DNA from: Andrena cerasifolii
Lineage: Eukaryota > Arthropoda > Insecta > Hymenoptera > Andrenidae
Direction: 5' to 3'
Assembly (NCBI RefSeq): GCF_050908995.1
Contig: NC_135124.1
Location: forward strand, 744,001-808,000
Length of the DNA stretch: 64,000 nucleotides
The translations under genes and the position numbers were made by a program. The notes beneath the pieces were generated by a model. It had not been told where the DNA came from. It worked only from the letters and a program-made list of their open reading frames with translations, and searched no databases. Each line of letters starts with the position of its first letter. Position 1 is the stretch's first letter. Positions 8,977-18,590 of the stretch are shown here, in pieces.

Positions 8977-9504
8977 ATGGCCGTACCAACATTCGTTGAC
9001 CTGCAAGAGTTCATCGTCGATGGAAGATTTGTCGCGAAGGAAGTGGCTATCCTACGAAAGGGAACAATTCTCTCGCACTATATTTTTGGGAGTTTGATGC
9101 CACAATATCTTCTTACAAAATCCGACAAATCGAGCATCCGGTGGTTGGTGGCAAAATATCATGGACTACGTTGGGAAGATGGACACGTTCCGTACAGTAT
9201 GGCTAAACAGCTAATTATGAAAGCTGTAGCCGATGCGATCGACGAGGAAGATGACACACCCCATGTCGTATATGTTAAAGGGCTGCAGAAACGCGATTGG
9301 CTTGTGGATTTCCTCGATGAAAATACGAGAGCGGACGTGATCATCGAGACACAAGACATTGACTACGAGGATATCAAATCCCTAAATAAGCTAAACGTAG
9401 TTAATACTCTGCGATGTGACAGACACGCAGAGCACTGTGCCATGCAAAATGTATTTAAAATATTCAACTGGTGGTCTAAACGCCAGAGGGAAATACACAA
9501 ATAA
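8977..9504 (+). CDS. Conserved Polinton-associated protein, unknown function
   Basis: A complete 175-residue ORF, acidic in the middle (DAIDEEDDTPHVVYVKGLQKRDWLVDFL) and ending with a Cys/His motif (CDRHAEHCAMQNVF) and a basic tail. I recall similar proteins in ant genomes, annotated as uncharacterised. The spacing of aromatic and acidic residues could suggest a nuclease-like fold, but I cannot support that. A polyadenylation signal (AATAAA) overlaps the stop region near 9501. No lesion. Confidence 0.55.
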   Translation: MAVPTFVDLQEFIVDGRFVAKEVAILRKGTILSHYIFGSLMPQYLLTKSDKSSIRWLVAKYHGLRWEDGHVPYSMAKQLIMKAVADAIDEEDDTPHVVYVKGLQKRDWLVDFLDENTRADVIIETQDIDYEDIKSLNKLNVVNTLRCDRHAEHCAMQNVFKIFNWWSKRQREIHK

Positions 9505-9654
9505 AATATAATCAATTTTTAATGCATAACTGTTTTTTCTTCACCCTCCTCAACCTCCAACCTTCTGCATGTACGCTAGATTAAGACGATAGTTGTAATT
9601 ATTATGTACAAGTAGTACGATTCATGATCAACGCGGTACCATACACGTATGATA

Positions 9655-10055
9655 AACGTTTGATAGACGTTCAGAGTGGTACATTAGGCGTTGAAAGTGG
9701 TACGATAGACGTTGAAAGTGGTACGATAGACATTTGATAGACATTCAGAGTGGTACGTTAGGCGTTGAAAGTGGGACGATAGACGTTGAAAGAGGTTCAA
9801 TAGACATTCGATACACGTTCAGAGTGGTACGTTAGGCGTTGAAAGTGGTACGATAGATGTTGAATGTGGTACGATAGACGTTTGATAGACATTCAGAGTG
9901 GTACGATAGACGTTGAAAGTGGTCCAATACACGTTTGATACACGTTCAGAGTGGTATGAAAGACGTTGAAAGTGATACGATAGTCGTTGAAAGTGGTACG
10001 TTATGTGTTGAAAGTGGTTCAATAGACGTCCAATACACGTTCGATACGCGATCAA
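9655..10055 (+). repeat. Minisatellite of 21-bp related units inside the Polinton
   Basis: About 400 bp of imperfect repeats of the unit GTTGAAAGTGGTACGATAGA(C), alternating with a variant that carries TTTGATAGACATTCAGAGTGG. Because 21 is a multiple of three, the minus strand shows spurious repeat-peptide ORFs (HFQRLSY type). There is no spacer diversity, so it is not a CRISPR. Confidence 0.8.
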
Positions 10056-10429
10056 AAGTGGTGTGACCTAGTCGAATGATGTGTCCAAAGAAGAAGGGAG
10101 AAGAATTCGAAGAACATGATAAGTGCACTCTGAGGATGGTTAGTGAATAATTCGAATATGTATAGAAGGTGAGGGCGGTCAGCGAAAATGCAGGTGGCCT
10201 GTGATGAAGATGGCGAAGAACAAAGGCATCCTACTTTGCACAGCTATGCAACTTTAGGCATTGGCCCACACGTGGGAGCTTGGAGATGCAGCGAGACCAG
10301 TTGTCTTCAAATCGTGGTCAACGTGCAGTCACTTTGACAGTTCTATGAAACACTTTTTTCATTTTTTGTGTTACGTGAAATTGCTTTGAAGAAGATTGCT
10401 TTTGAAGGATATTATCAATCGTTCATCGC

Positions 10430-11050
10430 ATGGAAATACAATCGCTTAATACCGTAAGTTTCCACTATCATATTTTAGTGAATCGTTGTGTTAGTAACTT
10501 TGAGAATTATAAGAAAACTCGGTTTCAGATTATGTCATTGCCCATGAATTCGAAACGTCCGGCTACCGCTACGATCACCGCTGCTGCGGCAGTTATCCAT
10601 TCATCCAGCCCGAAAATGTATGTGGCCTGTCGAAATGTTGCGGTTCAAACCGAAGAAATTCGATGTGCAGAACTTTATGAGGCGGAAGCTAATCAGGATG
10701 GCGACATTTTTTTAAAAGTTTTTAAAAAATGCGATAATCCAATACACGACTACTTCGAGGATGATGAGGAATATTGGATGCATCGATATGAACAACAAAC
10801 GTTTTTAGGCGATTTCGATGATGATGATAACGTACAAATAACTATATCTTGGAATAATCATGCGTATCATCCAAAGAGTGTGGCTTGGCGAAACGTCAAA
10901 ACGGAAAATATTGATTTTGATACCTATAGGAATAAAGTATCGGGGCTTCAGGCTAGTGTTGTTGCAGTTCAAACTGACCCTGTGCAAGCTCCTATTGATT
11001 TACCATTAACTAATCTATTTGCTGATGATGTGATCGAATCGGATAATTAA
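10430..11050 (+). CDS. Acidic Polinton protein with intron, unknown function
   Basis: The frame starts at 10430 with eight codons (MEIQSLNT), followed by a 75-nt segment (10454-10528) with donor GTAAGT and acceptor GGTTTCAG. The segment is a multiple of three with no stop, so the frame is open with or without splicing; the splice signals make an intron likely. The rest is about 170 residues: a Ser/Ala-rich start, two copies of a VAVQT[ED] motif (one near each end), and a very acidic middle (EDDEEYWM, DFDDDDN). Function unknown. AATAAA follows the stop at about 11056. It is the rightmost gene before the terminal repeat. Confidence 0.55.
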   Translation: MEIQSLNTVSFHYHILVNRCVSNFENYKKTRFQIMSLPMNSKRPATATITAAAAVIHSSSPKMYVACRNVAVQTEEIRCAELYEAEANQDGDIFLKVFKKCDNPIHDYFEDDEEYWMHRYEQQTFLGDFDDDDNVQITISWNNHAYHPKSVAWRNVKTENIDFDTYRNKVSGLQASVVAVQTDPVQAPIDLPLTNLFADDVIESDN

Positions 11051-11069
11051 GCCAAATAAATTTTAATTA

Positions 11070-11396
11070 TTTTCTTATATTCTATATTATTCCTTCGTAT
11101 TATTATTTGTAACAATATATATTTCTTAAACATATATTATTTCTCAATTTTATTTACCCGTGTTCCTCCTCTCACCGCCTAATTTTTAAGATTCGCCGTT
11201 TCAATAATTATTATTTCTCTGCGTTGAGAAAAAAAGATTTCTGCTGACGCTGCATAATTCTTTCTATGGTTCGCGCTGCAAAGTGACATCACCCTGCACG
11301 GCTGCTCCAGAGTAGTCGAATTACGCGAGATCGCACGAAACGCAGCGACGTTAAATCGGAACGCTTTGAAATACTGTTAGCTTTAGAATGCATGCG
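11070..11396 (+). repeat. Right terminal repeat region of Polinton relic
   Basis: The part from 11128 is similar to 57765-57978, which follows the homologue of the 551-1392 gene in relic 2. The inner part (11070-11118) matches the reverse complement of 502-548. The simplest reading is a terminal inverted repeat of at least 330 bp; the outer end lies near the shared TTAGCT(T/G)TAGAATG motif. I cannot fix the exact terminus or target duplication. Confidence 0.6.
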
Positions 11397-11399
11397 ATT

Positions 11400-12110
11400 C
11401 TATCCCCTATGTAGTGGTGTCTCTTTCCCTCCAAGAATTTTAACTTTAAAGTAATGCTCCGTCTCTTTCCCTCGAAGACGCGGTGTCGAGAAACGCCGAT
11501 CTTTCCCGACATCGTCCGAAACAATTTCTGATGCATATTGGTTTGGAAAAAAAATTCTAGGACAGTCCCCACCCTGGGTTAGGTCTGAAAAAATTTTCGG
11601 GTGGGCCAAGTTCTGAAAGAGATTTTTTTCGGGGGGTCAATGCCTCCCTCTGAAAAATTTCCGACGGTGGGCCATGTCTGGAGAGGCCTCCGCGGCGGTT
11701 CGGCCCGGACTGATCCCCTCCACGATTACGGCTTCCCCCACTCCGCGGCTCGTGCGCGCGCACCCGGTCTTCCTCTCCCCGCAGGCCCCTCGCCCATGTT
11801 TCTCTCCGCCGCGCTCCCCCGCGCGCCCTCACTTCCCCCCGCCCCCGCGCTCCCCTCGGAGAACCTGTTCTAGAATCCCCATTGTCTTACTATTGTCATC
11901 TATTCTGGTCCTGGGAATTCTGCTATACTGCTTGCGGGGTAGCGTCAGCAGAGTGCGGTTTCCGATGCCTTGCAGGAAGAGGAAACCTGAAACTTCACTG
12001 GAGGACGCAAACGCGCCAAAAGGGAGAGCGCGCGATTGCCCATCGGACCGACCTGCCGCCTCGTCATTGCCATTCCAGAGAGCAATTGTGGATTGACCTG
12101 CGCTAAATTA
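11400..12110. other. GC-rich, CpG-rich region upstream of F-box gene
   Basis: Between about 11590 and 11870 the sequence is unusually GC- and CpG-rich for this window and yields overlapping Pro/Arg/Ala-rich ORFs on both strands, a composition effect. It may hold the promoter or 5' UTR of the gene at 12254. No gene is supported here. Confidence 0.35.
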
Positions 12111-12122
12111 ATATCTTAAGGA

Positions 12123-12176
12123 CGATAATTGATCCAACCACTGAGTGTTACGGGGAAACCCTCGGTCAAATTGTCG
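12123..12176 (+). ncRNA. Three-stem hairpin motif, copy 1
   Basis: Outer stem CGATAATTGATC pairs with GGTCAAATTGTCG (12 pairs with one bulged A and two G-U). Inside are a small CAC/GTG hairpin and a CGGG/CTCG hairpin. Lies about 80 nt upstream of the RRM/F-box start. Whether it is transcribed is unknown. Confidence 0.45.
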
Positions 12177-12253
12177 CAAAGTCCTGCTCGTTATATATAT
12201 ATATTTTCTGTTTGTCACTGCTATTGTTATTATTTGCTTGTCAGCGATTAGAG

Positions 12254-13969
12254 ATGTTGGAACCAGCTAGCAGCCACCATGGGAACTCTCGACGAATCTT
12301 TGTGTGCCACCTGACGCGGTTCATAAAACATAAAGACTTACTGAAAATTTTTGGCCCCTACGGAGCCGAACACGCTGTCCTGAGGGTTCAGGCTAGCGGG
12401 AACGTGGCCTTTGTGACGTTCACCACTCCGCAGCCGGCAGCCAGGGTAGCGAGCGACGCGATAACGCAACCAATCACCCTGCACAAAAGAAAGCTCCGGG
12501 TCATGGTCGCCGACGCATGGCATGGCTTCATCCTGCCGTCTTCGAGTCAGCCATCTGCTTCCGTCCCTGAGTGGGACAACCCATTTCCAGGGCACGAGCC
12601 GGTCCGCTCAGCGCTCCTGCCTGTGGGGGTGATTGCGCGGATAGCGGCGTTCTTGCCTTTTGCCGATCGCGCCCGCATGGAGCAAGTGTCAAGGACTTGG
12701 AGGGACGGAGTACACGATTCCTTCCGGGAAATACCCAGACTCGCTCTCGACGATTGGAGATGGCCTGGAATGCAAGGATGGAGGTGAATAAAAACTGACG
12801 CCTTCTATTGGGTACCAATGCGGTGCGCCCCTTTCTTAAAATCCGTAATTCTAGATGACGAGCTGGCCGCCGAAGATCTGCGACCTCAGCTGTTGGCCCT
12901 GATTGCCAAGAACTGTCCTACACTGGAAGAGCTGGATATAGCCGCCGTTAATGCCCGACCATCGACTTTTCGAGAGCTGGCGGCACAGGTCGGTTCCCTG
13001 CGAGAACTGTCGATTGGACGATGCACAAACTGCGCCGACTTCGAATTAGGAAGGGTACTTGAGACCAACAAAGCCCTACAAAGTTTCAGCGCCAAGGGCA
13101 TCGATTTTTCTCGAAGGTCCCTGTTAAGAATAGCAAGGGACCTAGTAAGGCTGACTCTAAGAGATTGTACGGCTAAAAGCGAACACATCGCTGCAACTAT
13201 TCCATATTTTAATATGCTATCCTATCTTTGTTTATACCGGCCTAAAAATTTTCACCCTGATATTTTACAGCAATTAATTCAAAGCACTACATTACACTGA
13301 TCCATGGAGTCGATGGAATTCGTGGGGTGCAACCCCCAGCCCGGAAACGGAGGACCGCAGGAGGAGGATGCAGAAGCAGAACAGGAGGAGAAAGCGGATT
13401 TCTTCGATGTCGACCTCGGTCCTGTTGAGATGGCGGTCAGCCTCCCTTCCTCTTACCCTCTGGTCACCGAGCTCGGGGTTGCATTCTGCGGCTGGGTGGA
13501 TGGTACGTTCATTGGCAATGTGGGTCGACATATGAAACAACTAATTAAAATCGATGTCACTGGTTGCACTAACATCAGGGGGCAATTTAGCCTCGAAGTG
13601 CTCGGTGGTCTGAACCATTGCACCGAACTACAGATCAGCCTACTGTACCCGGACGTCGGTGCTCAGTTCCTTCAAGACATGCCTTCGCTCAGGGAGTTGA
13701 CCTGTAGGGACAATCAGGGAATAACAGACAAGGACGTCTGCGGTCTCGTCAGAAACAGCGCCACCATAGAAGTAATGGATCTAGAGGGTTGCACACATGT
13801 AGGGCGCCCTTTTACAGACTGCGTATACTCCGCGCTGCGCGGCGACCCTGATAACCACCGAATTACGATTTCTGTTGGTGGAACGAGCGCGGTGCGTTAC
13901 AGGCGTGACAGGCAGTTACTCCACGTATTTCTAAATTATACCCGGCACTCCAATTGTCCTTACGTCTAG
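12254..13969 (+). CDS. RRM + F-box + leucine-rich repeat protein, two in-frame TGA codons
   Basis: A single phase runs from 12254 (or 12212) to 13969, interrupted only by TGA at 12785-12787 and 13298-13300. Domain order: an RNA-recognition motif (RNP2-like RIFVCHL, RNP1-like GNVAFVTF, about residues 12-90), an F-box (LLPVGVIARIAAFLPFADRARMEQVSRTW, about residues 120-150), then leucine-rich repeats (LEELDIA, LRELSIGRC, LVRLTLRDC, LIKIDVTGC, LRELTCRD, IEVMDLEGC). The RRM plus F-box pairing recalls the protein called EEED8.10 in nematodes and its insect homologues, so a role as substrate receptor of an SCF ubiquitin ligase for RNA-bound targets is an inference. An acidic insert lies at 13355-13405. 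The stops mean either decay or a misread or edited position. Likely a host-type gene. Confidence 0.6.
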
Positions 13970-14060
13970 TTACCATCGGGGACGGTGATTTCAGGGGGGG
14001 GGGGTGTTGCGTGCCGACCATTTTTTTTTTAATTTTTTTTTTGAAATTTGATTTTTAAGA

Positions 14061-14122
14061 CATTAACAATTGATCCAACCATCTATGTGTGTTACGAGAT
14101 ATCCCTCGATCAATTGTCAATG
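14061..14122 (+). ncRNA. Three-stem hairpin motif, copy 2
   Basis: Outer stem CATTAACAATTGATC with GATCAATTGTCAATG: 14 of 15 positions pair. Inner hairpins CAT/GTG and CGAG/CTCG. Confidence 0.5.
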
Positions 14123-14315
14123 ATCTGTAAACCAGAGCTCTGTATAGTAATAATTTAATCCAGTTCAAAGCCTGTCACGCCACGATATATTTTACAGCGA
14201 TCGCCTAACGTTGATCGACGTTCTGAGAACGCTCAATGTGATAAGCATTCTGAAACCTAAGCATTGTAGTAGACAATTTTACATTTTTCTTCCCTCCTAA
14301 ATTTCTGTTACACAA

Positions 14316-14377
14316 TCATTGACAACTAATTCGACCATCGCGTGTTATGGGAGTTTCCCTCAATTAATTGTCAATGA
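14316..14377 (+). ncRNA. Three-stem hairpin motif, copy 3
   Basis: Outer stem TCATTGACAACTAATT with AATTAATTGTCAATGA: 15 of 16 positions pair. Inner hairpins CAT/GTG and TGGG/CTCA; the T-A closing pair replaces the C-G pair of other copies. Starts 255 bp after copy 2, and the sequence after both copies is also similar (GATGTGATAAGC, GTGATAAGCATTC), so the two form a tandem unit. Confidence 0.5.
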
Positions 14378-14867
14378 CCTACAAATCAAATTATGATAAT
14401 AGTTTTATATAAGTCACTACGCCACTGCATTTTCCATGCAAGAATCTTTGACGCCGCCGACGTTCTTGGAATGCCGGATGTGATAAGCTCAAGCCCCGTG
14501 AGGCTGGGAACGGTCCGATAGGACGACGGTTAGGCCCGTGTGCACGAGGTGCAGAGTCAGCAATTTTGGCGCTCTTTGTTCAAAGTCCCAAGTCCTTGGG
14601 CCTGCCCTGCGTTCGTTCGTGGCAGTTGGCTAGCAAGTCGCGTAGTGCGCGATAGATTTGTTCGAGGGACATTGCTGTTTGCTTGAAATAGTCATTGAGC
14701 TGGAGTTCCATCGTGTCATAATGAACGTGAAAAGACCCAGTCCCCGTAGAGACTCATTCATATACGTTTCCGATAGTGCTCCGATTATTTTACGAGTAAC
14801 CGTTAACATCAGTGTATTGTGCAACGTGTCCTGTGCATAACCATCGCTACCGCAGGCCCCTCCAGAT

Positions 14868-14925
14868 CACATAAGAGAGAGAGAGAAAAAAAAGAGAAAA
14901 AGAGAGAGAGAGAGAGAGAAAGCCG
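14868..14925. repeat. (GA)n microsatellite
   Basis: Purine tract of GA dinucleotides broken by A-runs, lying between hairpin copies 3 and 4. Confidence 0.9.
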
Positions 14926-14991
14926 TTCTAAATTTTAACACTCTCCTAGTACCGAGTCGGTGAGTGATTCAAACTATTTATGATATTGTAC

Positions 14992-15057
14992 GGAAGTAAC
15001 AGTTGATTCAACCACATAGTGGGTTACGAGATTTCCCTCGGTTAACTGTTACCTTCC
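14992..15057 (+). ncRNA. Three-stem hairpin motif, copy 4
   Basis: Outer stem GGAAG-TAACAGTTGA with TTAACTGTTA-CCTTCC, about 15 pairs with one bulge; its sequence differs from all other copies yet both sides match each other. Inner hairpins CAC/GTG and CGAG/CTCG. Confidence 0.5.
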
Positions 15058-15166
15058 CTTCGGCGCGCACCGCGTACTAAAATCAGCTTATTGTGTAATA
15101 TAAATCGCCGATCTCATTACCTTTTTTCTAAATTATTCACCATGAATGCACAAAACGAATAGAAAC

Positions 15167-15223
15167 GCGATAATTGATTCAACCACTTAGTGGGTTGCGG
15201 GATTCCCCTCGATCAATTATCGT
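15167..15223 (+). ncRNA. Three-stem hairpin motif, copy 5
   Basis: Outer stem CGATAATTGAT with ATCAATTATCG, 11 perfect pairs. Inner hairpins CAC/GTG and CGGG/CTCG. Starts 175 bp after copy 4. Confidence 0.5.
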
Positions 15224-15447
15224 CCTTCGTCTGACGGCCGCGTTAAGATACAATCGTAACTTTCGAAACCGCACCGAATTCTTTGTAAACAATTGTAAAA
15301 TTCTACACACCACAGTCGGAACTTTATATCATTTATCGTAACGTAAATCCATGTAAATTCCCCATTTTGTACCATCTTTTTCTTTCCATTTGCTTATTTT
15401 GTAATACATGGTAATATTTACTTAAATCTTGTCTCATTCTGTTCGAA

Positions 15448-16143
15448 TCAGTCTCTACCAAAGTACCACATCCTGATAGGGCAACCTGTATAGGTTGTAG
15501 ACGAAAGCCGTACCCCAAAACAATCCTGATATTTTTTTTTTTTTTTTAAGTGTCGCGTGGGTAAATTAGACTCAACCGCTCGGTCACTAAAAAAATTAAC
15601 GCCCTCACGTAACACTATAAACTCACCGTATTCACAATAGGCGGCGCCCTGTCTCAGTCTTAGGCCGAAATCGGCAACGGTTTCGCCTTTATGTTGCGAA
15701 ATCTGTCGGAACTTAATGCTCTCGGCGTATTTGTTCTTTGCCCGATCGAAATGACCAATAAGCGTGCTGCGTAGCTCAGCGCACGTGAGGTCCTCCGGCA
15801 AACGCGGACTCACCAAAAATTTGGCTGCTTTATTCTACTCCACGCCCATGTAGACAGGGGCATAGTTCGCATGCTGCTCCTGCGAAACGCGACTCAGCTG
15901 GAGAGCCCAATCGAAGCGCTTGAAGTAATCCTCGACTGTCGTTCCGTCCGTCAAGCGGTACGCCGCCATGGGAAATGGCGGTGGCATCGGCGGCGCACCG
16001 GCCGCCACGCCATTAGCCCCCTCGCTTCCTCCAACGGTGGCAACGCTCGTCGCGGACGCCTGTATCGCGTTTGCGACCAAGCCGGCGAACGCCTGCAACA
16101 ATTCCGGTGGTACGTCCATTTTTGCTGCAGATTGGCCACGCAC
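15448..16143 (-). pseudogene. gag: Gypsy-type gag, damaged
   Basis: On the minus strand a gag-like frame starts near 16143-16120 (MDVPPELLQAFAGLVANAI), has a Pro/Gly/Ala-rich linker, then a Gag core (AAYRLTDGTTVEDYFKRFDWALQL, LRSTLIGHFDRAKNKYAESIKFRQISQ, ETVADFGLRLRQ) typical of Ty3/Gypsy elements of the K02A2.6-like type. One TAG at 15835-15837 interrupts the otherwise unbroken phase. After about 15600 the protein no longer looks like Gag and no zinc knuckle is found: the element is truncated and joined to unrelated sequence near a poly-T run (15529-15547). No pol is present. Confidence 0.65.
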
Positions 16144-16221
16144 GCGGTCAATGGTGATCAGTCGTTTTATCCAGTCGGCATGACACTCGCTTTTCTCTCC
16201 CTCGCTCCGCGTAGATCGGCA

Positions 16222-16446
16222 CTATCCCATTTCTGACACCACTTTTGTATCCTTACTACGAACTGCAGGGAAATTAATAGACTCGCACGATATGTGGTTA
16301 CGACAGTTTATTGCGAGTGAGTTTTCAGGAGCGCACACAAGATGAAAAACTGCGTGCTCAGTAGTCGACTCTTACCGGCTCACCCCGGAATCTCAAAAAA
16401 CAGTGTTGCTACCAGTACGTTAAGAACATACACAACACATGCCTAT
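16222..16446 (-). mobile_element. 5' LTR/leader of damaged Gypsy element
   Basis: Minus-strand primer-binding-like TGGTGTCAGAAATGGGAT lies at about 16243-16225, preceded by sequence with AATAAA (AATAAACTGTCG near 16300), as expected for an LTR end. The upstream LTR edge may be the TGTTGTGTATG near 16436, but the DNA element starting at 16447 makes this uncertain. Confidence 0.4.
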
Positions 16447-17925
16447 AACCCCGGGTCTCCACCTTGGCGAACACGAACAAAAACATTTACTCGCGAACAT
16501 GTTAGCGAAAACGCTGTTCGCTTCGGTGTGGACGCCAAATAACAGTGTTCGCTAACAAATGACCCTACTAATAGGCGATAAATCTTCCGCATGGTCACGG
16601 TAGACGTGGAGGGAGAGTGTTCGTGAAAAAAATCCGATGATCTACCAGGCACGAACAATTGTGACGAACATCGGCTGTTTTCTCATTCTTGTCCCTTTTC
16701 AAACCCATGAAACTTGGGCCTTGCTATCCCTTTCCATTGTGGAACTGCTCGTAAACAGGCGACCCACTACGACCATCCGCCGGCACGTACTCCACAGAAA
16801 TAATATGCGTGACAAGCACGAATAAAATTTGTATATTTTTTGTTTTAACAAGATGAGAATATTTCCAACGTATGGATGAGATATTTCTAATAAAAATGAA
16901 ACCAAACACGACGCAATTTGGACAAATTTGAGTTCCGCTGATAGGGTAAACCCAGGAGACGCGGTCGACCTAATATAAAATGGCTATTAACACTAATATA
17001 GACATTACTTATTTTATGAGAACGAACCTATATGTTCAAAATTTTATACTGATTCAGAAAAACTGGTCAATATTTGCTTTGAGACAATATTTACTGTAAA
17101 TCGGGTTGAAAACTGAAGTCATGACATCTGACCACTTCTCCCGAGGTGCCGGGAGAAATGGTTTTCGTCGTTCGCAGACACCACTCACATAATTATTCGT
17201 GGAAAATTAACAAAGGATAAATCAAAATTATTTAAGATTGAATACAACTACAGATTCATTGATATTTAATTTGTTTACGCTATACAAGTAAAGAAAACAT
17301 AAAAAAAGTGAACTACCTACATGCGATTAACAAGGCAAATGAACACAAAAGTGAATAAATAAACTAAATGAACAAAAATAATAATAGAATAATAATTAAA
17401 AATAAAAAAATAATAAAAAATTCATAACTCGACCATCTCTCTTTTCTGCAGCGAGAGAAGGTCTTCTCGTTAGCTTTGAGAGGAAGAGTTAACATGCCCA
17501 AATACTTTGGCTGCATTGTCCCTCAATATCTCTACTATCTTATTATCCCAAACAATAAACGAAAATAAACCTAGAAATATATTTTAAATTCGATTCTGTA
17601 CACCGCTGTTTGACAAAAGTGGTTAACTGTAATCTCAATTTACCTGTTAAAGCTTTTAAATCCAGAAAAACACAGAAGGAAGTGCCAGAATGGTCGTAAA
17701 GGGTCGCCTGTTTACGAGCAGTCCTACAATGGAAAGGAATGAGGATCGCCAGGTATCGTCAAAAATGTTTGTTCGATTCGTTCCTACCGTCGCGAACATC
17801 GTCGAGAACGTTTGTACGCGGAGTTCTGTTCGTGTTCGCGGTGGTGTGGACACGACGAGAACAGACGAAACCGTTCGCGAACAATGTTTTTGTTCGTGTT
17901 CGCCTTGGTGGAGACCCGAGGTAAG
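16447..17925. mobile_element. Long-TIR non-autonomous DNA transposon
   Basis: The ends are mirror images: CGGGTCTCCACCTTGGCG at the left, and CGCCTTGGTGGAGACCCG at the right. Similarity continues inward, with a second conserved block (GGTCGCCTGTTTACGAGC at 17702; its reverse near 16750). The inside, about 16800-17680, is AT-rich with no transposase. Short ORFs in the arms contain repeated TGTTCGTGTTCG motifs and are not convincing genes. The element adjoins and probably interrupts the Gypsy LTR. The target duplication is unclear. Confidence 0.6.
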
Positions 17926-18167
17926 AGAGCCGGGCAGATCATGTACATACCGTCACTCTCCAGAACCGTCGTTTTTCGATAAAGGACATTTATATATTTT
18001 CGTCTTCATATTAATGTGCCAAAAAGAAATTCTCGAGCATCCGCTGGTGCAAGACGTTCTTGCTTTTGATGAAGAAACAAAAATAGCGAGCAGCATGAAA
18101 ATAGACTTTCTGAAATGAGAGTAAGAGCAGTTACTCAACTTTGGAAATAAGTTCTGTCAGAGAAATC

Positions 18168-18590
18168 CCCATAGAAAATTTCAAAAAAGTAAAAAAATTA
18201 CGCCAAGTACATAAAAAAGTCGTGGATGGAAAAGAGTATTATCAAATAAATTACAAAAAGAAATAGAAGAAAATGTACAATATAAAAAAATATGTCAAAT
18301 CAAAACGAGCTGCAAGTACATAAAGGTGCTTTCAGTCAAATACTTGGCGTGGCGAGGTAAGATATTCTTAGATCATATCGTCCCTCCCGCGGGTTTTCAG
18401 ATAATTTGTCAATTTAAAACTCTGACAATATGAGTACACTTCCATTATTTTGCGTTTTTAAATAATTCTAATTCATCGACACCTTGACCTTGCCTGGCCA
18501 CGCCAAATATTTGCCTGAAAGCACAGTTACGTACTTGCAGCTCATTTTGATTTCACATTTTTTTAAACGATTTTATTTAGCTTCGATCCT
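18168..18590. mobile_element. Palindromic MITE, copy 1
   Basis: Terminal motif ATTTCAAAAAAGTAAAAAAATTACGCC; inner arms contain GAGCTGCAAGTACATAAAGG and, inverted, GTACTTGCAGCTCATTTTG. The right end is cut short. Related copies: 35205-35400 (left half only) and 57984-58568 (most complete). Confidence 0.6.

Noticed and set aside
9655..10055. CRISPR-like repeated units
   Set aside because: Units are contiguous and imperfect, without unique spacers, and the context is eukaryotic; a minisatellite explains them.
11557..12106. Pro/Arg/Ala-rich ORFs on both strands
   Set aside because: GC-rich composition leaves all frames open; no domain, no consistent codon pattern.
12123..15223. Hammerhead ribozyme, tRNA or SECIS identity for the repeated hairpins
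   Set aside because: No CUGANGA core, no T-arm or anticodon arm layout, no SECIS quartet; the three-stem layout fits none of these.
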